Assembly: GCA_009783805.1 (NCBI GenBank)
Contig: WRCU01000066.1
Location: 1-7,568 of the forward strand
Source: Oscillospiraceae bacterium
Lineage (GTDB): Bacteria; Bacillota; Clostridia; WRCU01
Direction of reading: 5' to 3'
DNA: 7,568 nucleotides
Position 1 is the stretch's first letter; every line of letters begins with the position of its first letter. Under the pieces are notes generated by a model that was not told the DNA's origin, did no database searches, and was given only the letters and a program-made list of their open reading frames with translations. Of the stretch, positions 1 through 5,502 are shown one piece after another. The translations under genes and the position numbers were made by a program.

Positions 1-183
1 CGGCCGGCGGTGTCGGTGTCGGTGTTGGCGTCTCGGCCGGCGGTGTCGGTGTCGGTGTTGGCGTCTCGGCCGGCGGTGTCGGTGTCGGTGTTGGCGTCTC
101 GGCTGGCGGCGGCGTGGGCGTCGTCGTAGGTGTCTCGATCGGCGGTGGTGTGGATGTCTCGACCGGCGGTGGTGTGGATGTCT
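1..183. repeat. In-frame tandem repeats: three perfect 33-bp units, then degenerate 36-bp and 24-bp units
   Basis: Units at 1-33, 34-66 and 67-99 are identical base for base. They are followed by a diverged 36-bp unit (100-135) and two 24-bp units (136-159 and 160-183) that differ from each other at one base. All lengths are multiples of three. Read on the minus strand, the 33-bp unit encodes the 11-residue ETPTPTPTPPA, the 36-bp unit a related 12-residue block, and the 24-bp units ETSTPPPI and ETSTPPPV. The array continues past the left edge, so its true copy number is unknown. There are no spacers, so it is not a CRISPR array. Confidence 0.95.
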
Positions 184-622
184 CCGGCGGCGGCGTAGGT
201 GTCGGTAAAGGTGTAGAAGGGTGCCTTAGCTGTATGTTGGCCCCATTGAAGACGCCATTACTATTACTGAACGAAACCCAATCGGTCCTTTTGCATGGAC
301 ATACAAAAGTGCGGTTATGCACGTCATCCAAAACCCACATAATATCCGTGATTTTCTTTAACCGCAGGAAATTACTTTCAAGCTTAGGTTCGTTAGCCAA
401 CCATTTAGGTTTTAAATCCAGTTTTTCAATTTCCCCGCTAACGTTTGCACCTCCGCTATTACCGGTTCCGCAATGGAAACTAACACTGTTTGAAAGGTAT
501 ACCGCTACAGGCTCGTCCGATGCCATGACTAGTATCGGTATGGCTATGGCCGTCAGCATAGCGGCGACGACCAGCAGCGACAGGTTCCTCCTCCACCCCT
601 TGTTTTTCAGTTTAACCTTCAT
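1..622 (-). CDS. Secreted Pro/Thr-repeat protein, N-terminal part (C-terminus outside window)
   Basis: An uninterrupted minus-strand frame runs from an ATG at 622-620 to the left edge, giving 207 complete codons without a stop. The start has an AAAGGGGA ribosome binding site (629-636) six bases upstream and a promoter before it. Residues 1-12 are Lys/Arg-rich. A hydrophobic stretch of about 20 residues follows and ends in LVMA-SD, a plausible signal peptidase site near residue 34. About 100 polar, Asn/Ser-rich residues with three cysteines (FHCG and FVCPCK) come next; I do not recognise this domain. From about residue 138 the chain is Pro/Thr/Glu repeats, typical of an extended linker or wall-spanning stalk. 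Such tails often precede a surface anchor or a second domain, which would lie outside the window. Codon use (AAA, GAA, AAT, TTA) differs from the GC-rich neighbours: 38% GC was counted over 361-420. Function is unknown; export is likely. Confidence 0.8.
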   Translation of the reverse strand, partial: MKVKLKNKGWRRNLSLLVVAAMLTAIAIPILVMASDEPVAVYLSNSVSFHCGTGNSGGANVSGEIEKLDLKPKWLANEPKLESNFLRLKKITDIMWVLDDVHNRTFVCPCKRTDWVSFSNSNGVFNGANIQLRHPSTPLPTPTPPPETSTPPPVETSTPPPIETPTTTPTPPPAETPTPTPTPPAETPTPTPTPPAETPTPTPTPPA

Positions 623-683
623 TTGGATTCCCCTTTACGAAACATGATGCGTTACGAAAACGTCGAAAGATATCCGCAATCGC

Positions 684-692
684 ATTATAGCA
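684..692 (-). promoter_or_regulatory. Extended -10 promoter for the Pro/Thr-repeat gene
   Basis: On the minus strand the sequence reads TGCTATAAT, a perfect TATAAT hexamer with the TGn extension. No good -35 hexamer lies 16-18 bases upstream; the best is TGGTGA at 16 bases. That fits an extended -10 promoter. It would give a leader of roughly 55 bases before the ATG at 622, and indicates that this gene is transcribed separately from the operon ending at 770. Confidence 0.6.
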
Positions 693-731
693 CCGCGCAA
701 GGCTTTCACCATAACGAAAATAATATTGTAA

Positions 732-746
732 GAAAACGGTAAATCA
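732..746 (-). terminator. Weak possible terminator after the BTAD regulator
   Basis: On the minus strand AATCAT-GGC-GTGATT can form a six-pair stem (one pair is a wobble) with a three-base loop, about 25 bases after the stop at 770. It is followed by a T-rich but interrupted stretch. The stem is AT-rich, so termination may be inefficient. The rest of 623-769 holds the promoter described above and nothing else I can support. Confidence 0.25.
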
Positions 747-769
747 CGCCATGATTCTGCAACGCGCCG

Positions 770-1930
770 TTAACCTAGCTTCGTCGCCGGAAGGATGTCG
801 ATCTTCATTGAGTGCCTTCCCTCGCCGCCCACGCCGCTGAGGAAGGTATTCTTGATCCTGCCGCATATGTTGCTGAAGAAGTCGGGCCTGGCGTCGGAGA
901 GCACGGCCACCGCCAGCCCGTCCTCATGTATCACGTACATGTCGTTGCGCCTCAGCACGTATTCCAGCGAGACCGCCAGATTCTTCTTCACGTCCTCCAT
1001 CTCCCTATGGCAGTCGCCCTCAGCCGCCTCGCCTATCAGGTCCACCTTTATGATCGCGATGGAGTACTTGGTGCCCTCACTGACCATGTACTCCTTGACG
1101 GCGTCCACGATGAGGCTCTTTATCATGCGCTTGTTGAGCGCCGGCCCATCCCCCTCGCCGAAGCCTTCGACGGCCGCCGCGTCCCCGACCCCGACGGACT
1201 TGATCCCGTCCATCAACTCCCTGACCCTCTGGGGCAGCCCGCCCATGTGGGCCAGCCTATCCTCCAAAAAGGCGCACCTCTCCCTGGCGAACGTGAGTTT
1301 CCCGCACTCGATAAGCGCGTTCACGTATAAGGCGTTTATCGACTCGTCCAACTCGTCGAGCCTGAATATCCTCTCACAGTACGCGCATACCTCGGAATGC
1401 CTGCCTAGGTCGCGCAGCCTGGTCAGTATCACCGCGGAGGCCGCGATGAACCTGGCATGGTACCTCTCCCTCAGCTTGAGGACCCACGCCTCCCCGTTGG
1501 ACTCCATGAACCAGCCCGCATAGACCTCCAGCAGCCCGCCCATCAGGTCCGCCAGCCTATATGGGTCCTTCTCCGAGTCCGCCGAGGCGCATAGGCCGTC
1601 CAGCTCCTCCGCGTCGACCTCCACGTCCTCGGAGAGCCAGATATGCGAGCCCGCCTCGTACGGGACCTCTACCAACCCGGAAAAATCCCTCTTAAAACTG
1701 TTGTTATAGGCGAAGAGCTCCATTAGCCTGGCGCGAAGGCCCTTGGCGGGCCTCCTGCCCTTCGGCCCCGCAGGTTCGGGCGACTCCTTATACTCGTCCT
1801 CGCCTATGTCAGGCGACAGCCTGCGCGCCATGAGGAAGCGCAGCATGCCCACCGTCTGCTCACCCGTGCCGCTGAGTATCGACTTGCCCTCCACCCTCAC
1901 GTCGAACCTGCCGAAAACGTTTATCCTCAT
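770..1930 (-). CDS. BTAD-domain transcriptional regulator with degenerate GGDEF-like C-terminus
   Basis: This 386-residue protein begins MRINVFGRFDV, the usual opening of the OmpR-like winged-helix part of SARP/BTAD regulators. Residues 1 to about 105 form that part. They include a charged Pro/Gly/Lys-rich insert near 45-65 and end in a VEVDAEEL segment typical of the junction. Residues of about 106-250 are a helical BTAD/TPR-like region, with LLEVYAGWF and the following helices. Residues of about 264-386 resemble a GGDEF-fold tail (IIKVDLIG, LRRNDMYVI), but HEDGL stands where GGDEF would be, so cyclase activity is unlikely. I chose the ATG at 1930 because it matches the domain start and has the purine-rich AAGGCGGGGG ahead; an in-frame GTG at 1963 would add 11 residues. 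It lies 47 bases after the LytTR gene and is probably its partner. Likely a cytoplasmic DNA-binding regulator; target unknown. Confidence 0.8.
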   Translation of the reverse strand: MRINVFGRFDVRVEGKSILSGTGEQTVGMLRFLMARRLSPDIGEDEYKESPEPAGPKGRRPAKGLRARLMELFAYNNSFKRDFSGLVEVPYEAGSHIWLSEDVEVDAEELDGLCASADSEKDPYRLADLMGGLLEVYAGWFMESNGEAWVLKLRERYHARFIAASAVILTRLRDLGRHSEVCAYCERIFRLDELDESINALYVNALIECGKLTFARERCAFLEDRLAHMGGLPQRVRELMDGIKSVGVGDAAAVEGFGEGDGPALNKRMIKSLIVDAVKEYMVSEGTKYSIAIIKVDLIGEAAEGDCHREMEDVKKNLAVSLEYVLRRNDMYVIHEDGLAVAVLSDARPDFFSNICGRIKNTFLSGVGGEGRHSMKIDILPATKLG

Positions 1931-1934
1931 TAAG

Positions 1935-1945
1935 CCCCCGCCTTC
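1935..1945 (-). promoter_or_regulatory. Ribosome binding site that favours the ATG at 1930
   Basis: On the minus strand GGAAGGCGGGG sits four bases after its G-run from the ATG at 1930-1928 and resembles AAGGAGG with one change. The upstream GTG at 1963 has no comparable site, and the ATG at 1957 starts before the domain. This supports the shorter 386-residue protein. Confidence 0.4.
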
Positions 1946-1977
1946 CCCCGCACCCATTTTCACGACCCACGAAGCGG

Positions 1978-2796
1978 TCAGCCGTCCGTCGATATGATGT
2001 CCTTAAAGCTTTTATAGTAGGTACCCCCGACCGGGATCCTCTCCTTGGTGCCTTTTATGTTGATCAGGAACGTCTGGTTGAACCATACGTCCACGCTCTC
2101 TATGTGGCTCAGGTTCACCAGGAACGACTTGTGGCACCTTATGAACCCGCTGCCCCCCAGCATCCTCTCCAGCGAACCCATGGTCTGCGGCATCCTGTAG
2201 GAGCCGGCGGCCGTGCGCATGAAGACGCTCCTTTCTTCGACGGTGAAGTACGCCACGTCGCTGAGCCTGTGAAGCACGTACTTGGACTTGTCATGCGACG
2301 CTATGTAGCCTCTTCTCAGGAGGCTCACCCTCTCTGCCTCCCTATGCCCGGCGCCGCCCGCCTCCGCCCCGGCCCTTTGGGCCGGGGCGCCCCCGCCGGC
2401 CAGCCTGCCCCTTTCGGCGGCGGCGGCCCTCCTGCGCGCGATCGTCTCCACCACGGCCATGATGTCGCCCAGCCTTTGCCTGCCGTATGGCCTGGCCAAG
2501 CGTATGCCGCCGCTCGCAGGGCCTTTCGGCGCGCCCTTGGCGTCCGCGCCCAGGTAGATGATGAACGGGCCGTTCCGCCTCAGGGAAAGCGCCTCGCCCA
2601 GTGCCGAGGCCGCCCCTTCCCGCGCGGGGTCATCCGCGATGAAGACCAGGTCGGCCTCATCTGTCATGATGGGGTCGGAGGCCGCCTCGATGGAGCCGTA
2701 CTCCCTTACGCACGTGGCCCCGCCCAGCTCCCCCAACACCTTTTTTACGGCGTCGACGCGCCCGGCGTCACCGTCGACGAATATGCACCTGACCAT
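1978..2796 (-). CDS. LytTR-family DNA-binding regulator with degenerate receiver domain
   Basis: The protein has 272 residues. Residues 1 to about 118 have the layout of a response-regulator receiver (CIFVDGD at 4-10, DLVFIADD at 49-56, a beta-4-like PFIIYLG, RLARPYG at 99-105). Several key positions are changed: the usual DD pair reads D8-G9-D10, the phosphoacceptor position appears to be Ala54 (Asp55 and Asp56 follow), the Thr/Ser position appears to be Gly, and the conserved Lys is Arg102. Residues of about 120-157 are an Ala/Gly/Arg-rich linker. Residues of about 165-268 form a LytTR DNA-binding domain with the hallmark FIRCHKSFLVN (218-228) and a final YYKSFKDI. It starts 43 bases after the glgB stop. 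A GGGG run four bases before the ATG, or a GGAGGT 14 bases before it, may serve as ribosome binding site. No histidine kinase gene is present in the window. LytTR is certain; loss of phosphorylation is inferred. Confidence 0.88.
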   Translation of the reverse strand: MVRCIFVDGDAGRVDAVKKVLGELGGATCVREYGSIEAASDPIMTDEADLVFIADDPAREGAASALGEALSLRRNGPFIIYLGADAKGAPKGPASGGIRLARPYGRQRLGDIMAVVETIARRRAAAAERGRLAGGGAPAQRAGAEAGGAGHREAERVSLLRRGYIASHDKSKYVLHRLSDVAYFTVEERSVFMRTAAGSYRMPQTMGSLERMLGGSGFIRCHKSFLVNLSHIESVDVWFNQTFLINIKGTKERIPVGGTYYKSFKDIISTDG

Positions 2797-2839
2797 CCAG
2801 CCCCGTTCGGACCTCCCACGCCTCTGCCCGGCCTTCCTT

Positions 2840-5047
2840 TCAGGCGGGCCTAAGTATCACCGCCCCCAAGGGCGGCACGTCTATGGCCGCGGAATGCGCG
2901 CGTCCGTGTATGCCCCATCCCTCGGCCCATACATCCCCGTTCGTGACCCCGCTGCCCCCGAACCTCGCGTCATCGGAGTTCAGCGCCTCCACGTACCTGC
3001 CCCCGCGGGGCAGGCCCACCCTGTACCCCCTATGGACGACGGGCGTGAAGTTGCATATGAAGACCAGCAGGTCGCCGCGGTCCTCGGCCATGCGCATGAA
3101 CGAGACCACGCTGTCGTCCGCGTTGTTGCAGTCTATCCACTCAAACCCCTCGTAGCTGCCGTCCATCTCGTACATGGGCCTGCTGTCCTTGTACATATGG
3201 AGCAGCTCCCGCATGTAGCCGGCGAATTTTCCGTGCATCTCATACCCCAGCAGGTGCCAATCCAGGCTTTCGGCGTAGTTCCACTCTATGAAGTGGCCTA
3301 TGTCGTTGCCCATGAAGAGGAGCTTTTTCCCGGGGTGCCCGAACATGAACGCGTAGGCCGCCCTCACCGTGGCGAACCGCTGCCAGTAGTCGCCGCGCAC
3401 CTTCTCGAGCATGGAACGCTTGCCGTGCACCACCTCGTCGTGCGAGAGGACGAGGATGAAGTTCTCGTCCATCGCGTACATGATCGAGAACGTGACCAGG
3501 TTATGGTTGTACTTGCGGTGGATGGGGTCCAAGGCCAGGTATTTAAGGAAGTCGTTCATCCATCCCATGTTCCACTTGAATGAGAACCCCAGCCCGCCCA
3601 GATAGGTGGGCCTGGTGACGCCGCCCCAGGCCGTGGACTCCTCCGCGGCCATGATGACGCCCTTGAACCGCCCGAACACGGCCACGTTGAGCTCCCTCAG
3701 GAACTCTATGGCGTCCAGGTTCTCCTTGCCCCCCCATTTGTTCGGCAGCCATTCCCCCGGCCTCTTCTGGTGGTCCAGGTACAGCATGGTGGAGACCGCG
3801 TCCACGCGCAGCCCGTCCAGATGGTACGCCTCGAGCCAGAAGAGGGCGTTCGAGACGAGGAAGTCCCTCACCTCCCTCCTCCCGAAGTTGAAGACGTGCG
3901 TGCCCCACTGCCTGTGCTCACCCAGCCGCCAGTCATGGTGCTCGTACAGCGCCGTGCCGTCGAACCGGGCCAGCCCCGCGGCGTCCTTCGGGAAGTGGGC
4001 GGGCACCCAGTCGAGGATGACGCCTATGCCGGCGCGGTGGAACCCGTCCACGAAGGCCATGAAGTCCCAAGGCGTGCCGTAGCGCGACGTGGCCGCGAAG
4101 AACCCCGTCACCTGATAGCCCCACGAGCCGTCGAACGGGTGCTCGCAGACGGGCATCAGCTCTATGTGCGTGTAGCCCATGTCGAGCACGTGGCGCAGGA
4201 TCCCCGAAGCCAGGTCCGCATAGCTCAGGTACCCGCCCTCCGGCGTCCTCGCCCATGAGCCGAGGTGCACCTCATATATGGACATGGGCCCCTTGTGCGG
4301 CCTTTGCCCCTCACGGCGCTCCATCCAATCACCGTCGCCCCACTCATACCCGCCCAACCCGCACACGACCGAGGCCGTCCTCGGCGGCCGCTCCGCCTGG
4401 AAGGCGACGGGGTCGGACTTCAGGTAGACCGTGTCGACGAAGGAGTGTATCTCGTACTTGTAGCGGTCGCCTTCGCCGACCAAAGGCACGAATATCTCCC
4501 AGAGCCCGGAGAGCCCTATCATCCTCATCTGGTGCCTGCGGCCGTCCCATCCGTTGAAGTCGCCGACGACGCTGACCCTCTTGGCGTTCGGGGCCCAGAC
4601 GCAGAACCGCGTGCCCCGGAAGCCCTCCAATTCCGTCGGATGGGCGCCCAGCGTGCCGTACAGCCCATGCAGCCTGCCTTCGTTGAAGAGGTAGGCGTCG
4701 TGCTCGGACACGGTCGGCTTGAAGCAGTACGGGTCGGCCGTCGTGAACGAGCCGCCGTCATCGAATGTTATCTCGAGCGTATATCTGAAGAATTCCTTCC
4801 TGTCCTTGATGACGGCCTCAAAGAGCCCCTCTCCGCCTTGGTCGGGGCTCAGCCCGAATGTCTCGCCGGTCTGCGCGTCTTTTGCCGTCACCGCCTCCGC
4901 CCGCGGCAGATATGCGCGGATGGCGACGCATTTTTTCTTGGCCTTGCCCGTCCCCTCGGTCACGTGGTGCATGCCCAGCACCGCGAAAGGGTCGCGGCTT
5001 ACGCCCTTAAGGATCTCGCTCAGCTTGACCGCGTCGGCCGTAGGCAA
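2840..5047 (-). CDS. glgB: 1,4-alpha-glucan (glycogen) branching enzyme GlgB
   Basis: GlgB cuts alpha-1,4 glucan chains and re-attaches the piece through an alpha-1,6 bond, creating the branches of glycogen in the cytoplasm. With the chosen start it has 735 residues, close to the 728 of the E. coli enzyme. Residues of about 1-105 are the N-terminal module (DPFAVLGMHH), followed by a CBM48 module (FCVWAPNAKRVSVVGDFNGWDG). The GH13 barrel shows region I DWVPAHFPKD, region II GLRVDAVST with nucleophile Asp416, region III MAAEEST with acid/base Glu469, and region IV LSHDEVVHG with Asp537. A C-terminal beta domain ends in GAVILRPA. All catalytic residues are present, so it should be active. The longest frame begins at a TTG at 5155, but its first 36 residues are not GlgB-like. 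The TTG at 5047 has a ribosome binding site and gives the standard N-terminus. It is first in a likely operon with two regulators; no other glycogen genes are in view. Confidence 0.95.
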   Translation of the reverse strand: MPTADAVKLSEILKGVSRDPFAVLGMHHVTEGTGKAKKKCVAIRAYLPRAEAVTAKDAQTGETFGLSPDQGGEGLFEAVIKDRKEFFRYTLEITFDDGGSFTTADPYCFKPTVSEHDAYLFNEGRLHGLYGTLGAHPTELEGFRGTRFCVWAPNAKRVSVVGDFNGWDGRRHQMRMIGLSGLWEIFVPLVGEGDRYKYEIHSFVDTVYLKSDPVAFQAERPPRTASVVCGLGGYEWGDGDWMERREGQRPHKGPMSIYEVHLGSWARTPEGGYLSYADLASGILRHVLDMGYTHIELMPVCEHPFDGSWGYQVTGFFAATSRYGTPWDFMAFVDGFHRAGIGVILDWVPAHFPKDAAGLARFDGTALYEHHDWRLGEHRQWGTHVFNFGRREVRDFLVSNALFWLEAYHLDGLRVDAVSTMLYLDHQKRPGEWLPNKWGGKENLDAIEFLRELNVAVFGRFKGVIMAAEESTAWGGVTRPTYLGGLGFSFKWNMGWMNDFLKYLALDPIHRKYNHNLVTFSIMYAMDENFILVLSHDEVVHGKRSMLEKVRGDYWQRFATVRAAYAFMFGHPGKKLLFMGNDIGHFIEWNYAESLDWHLLGYEMHGKFAGYMRELLHMYKDSRPMYEMDGSYEGFEWIDCNNADDSVVSFMRMAEDRGDLLVFICNFTPVVHRGYRVGLPRGGRYVEALNSDDARFGGSGVTNGDVWAEGWGIHGRAHSAAIDVPPLGAVILRPA

Positions 5048-5056
5048 TGGATAAGT

Positions 5057-5065
5057 TCCCTTCTT
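5057..5065 (-). promoter_or_regulatory. Ribosome binding site supporting the TTG start of glgB at 5047
   Basis: On the minus strand AAGAAGGGA ends nine bases before the TTG at 5047-5045. Neither upstream in-frame start (TTG at 5155, ATG at 5119) has a purine-rich site at a suitable distance. The protein after this TTG aligns from its first residues with known GlgB N-termini. Confidence 0.5.
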
Positions 5066-5109
5066 TTTAGCGGTTCGCAATCGCGGGCCCCAGCCTTGCC
5101 CACCGTCAA

Positions 5110-5118
5110 ATGATAGCA
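5110..5118 (-). promoter_or_regulatory. Possible extended -10 promoter for the glgB operon
   Basis: On the minus strand the sequence reads TGCTATCAT, five of six matches to TATAAT with a TGn extension. There is no convincing -35 hexamer. Transcription would start near 5103, giving a leader of about 55 bases to the TTG at 5047. That would leave both upstream start candidates untranscribed from this promoter. It is divergent from the tRNA-Trp promoter about 50 bases away. Confidence 0.35.
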
Positions 5119-5167
5119 TAATTGGCGCGGGCGCAGGGTCGGCATGGCCGCCCAATCCGCGCCGCGG

Positions 5168-5196
5168 TTGACACCCGGGCCCGCATGCTATATAAA
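5168..5196 (+). promoter_or_regulatory. Near-consensus sigma-70-type promoter of tRNA-Trp
   Basis: A perfect TTGACA (5168-5173) is separated by exactly 17 bases from TATAAA (5191-5196), five of six matches to TATAAT. Transcription would start near 5203, only about five bases before the mature tRNA 5' end at 5208. This strength and tight spacing fit a stable-RNA gene. Confidence 0.85.
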
Positions 5197-5207
5197 GACA
5201 AGCTGAT

Positions 5208-5279
5208 AGGGGAGTGGCTCAATGGTAGAGTTGCGGTCTCCAAAACCGAAGGTTGCAGGTTCGAGTCCTGTCTCCCCTG
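5208..5279 (+). tRNA. tRNA-Trp (anticodon CCA)
   Basis: The 72-base gene folds as a cloverleaf. The acceptor stem pairs AGGGGAG with CTCCCCT and leaves a G discriminator, as in bacterial tRNA-Trp. The D arm is GCTC-AATGGTA-GAGT, with one G-T wobble at the end of the stem. The anticodon arm is GCGGT-CTCCAAA-ACCGA, with CCA at the anticodon positions, decoding UGG. The variable loop has five bases and the T arm is GCAGG-TTCGAGT-CCTGT. The top pair of the anticodon stem (27-43) is G-A rather than a Watson-Crick pair. CCA is not encoded; TTA follows, so the end must be added by the CCA-adding enzyme. The gene stands alone between divergent glgB and the ABC gene. Confidence 0.95.
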
Positions 5280-5330
5280 TTATTGGTTAGTCCGGGCACG
5301 GCCCGAATGGACCCCCGCCCCATCCGCATG

Positions 5331-5354
5331 GGCGTCCCCGATACGGCGCCTTTT
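5331..5354 (+). terminator. Possible intrinsic terminator downstream of tRNA-Trp
   Basis: GGCG (5331-5334) pairs with CGCC (5347-5350), and inside it CCG (5338-5340) pairs with CGG (5344-5346) across an ATA loop. A three-base bulge (TCC) lies on the left side. TTTTAT follows at once. The bulge and short T-run make it weak. It lies about 50 bases after the tRNA and before the likely ABC promoter. A tighter hairpin at 5293-5305 has no T-run. Confidence 0.35.
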
Positions 5355-5379
5355 ATGCGGGGCGTCCCATCCCCTATGC

Positions 5380-5408
5380 GTGACAGCCCATTATTCACCG
5401 TTTATTAA
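5380..5408 (+). promoter_or_regulatory. Candidate promoter for the ABC transporter gene
   Basis: GTGACA (5380-5385, five of six matches to TTGACA) is followed after 17 bases by TATTAA (5403-5408, four of six matches to TATAAT). The start would be near 5415, leaving a leader of about 88 bases. An alternative -10, TATACT at 5432-5437, lacks a good -35 at the right distance. Confidence 0.4.
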
Positions 5409-5449
5409 CAATTCGGGAGCCCGCGCGGCTGTATACTTTCATGGTTGCA

Positions 5450-5482
5450 GTCCGCCCAGAGCCGATGGGGCGGGCCGCGGAC
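5450..5482 (+). other. Alternative hairpins in the leader of the ABC gene
   Basis: Two mutually exclusive stems share the left arm. CCGCCC (5452-5457) can pair with GGGCGG (5468-5473) across ten bases, or GTCCGC (5450-5455) with GCGGAC (5477-5482) across 21 bases. The ribosome binding site GGAGG (5493-5497) lies about ten bases after the second stem, five bases before the ATG at 5503. Either fold might affect translation, but in GC-rich DNA such stems also arise by chance. Confidence 0.3.
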
Positions 5483-5502
5483 ATCACCGCCTGGAGGTCC
5501 GT

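Noticed and set aside
1..183. Possible CRISPR array
   Set aside because: The repeats are contiguous with no spacers and encode an in-frame Pro/Thr stalk.
114..647. Plus-strand open frame of 177 codons with Val/Gly repeats
   Set aside because: It is the antisense of the Pro/Thr-repeat gene. The minus-strand frame has a signal peptide, ribosome binding site and promoter; this one has none.
795..1523. Long plus-strand frames opposite the BTAD and LytTR genes (also 2104-2853 and 2558-3583)
   Set aside because: These are shadow frames of GC-rich genes. Their translations show no domain pattern and the minus-strand proteins are recognisable families.
5208..5279. tRNA-Trp as an attachment site for an integrated element
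   Set aside because: No integrase gene and no repeated copy of the tRNA 3' end appear in the window.
5293..5305. CGGGC-ACG-GCCCG hairpin as the tRNA-Trp terminator
   Set aside because: The stem is sound but no T-run follows it.
5432..5437. TATACT as the main -10 of the ABC gene
   Set aside because: No usable -35 lies 16-18 bases upstream; TTAACA is 21 bases away. The GTGACA/TATTAA pair at 5380-5408 fits better.
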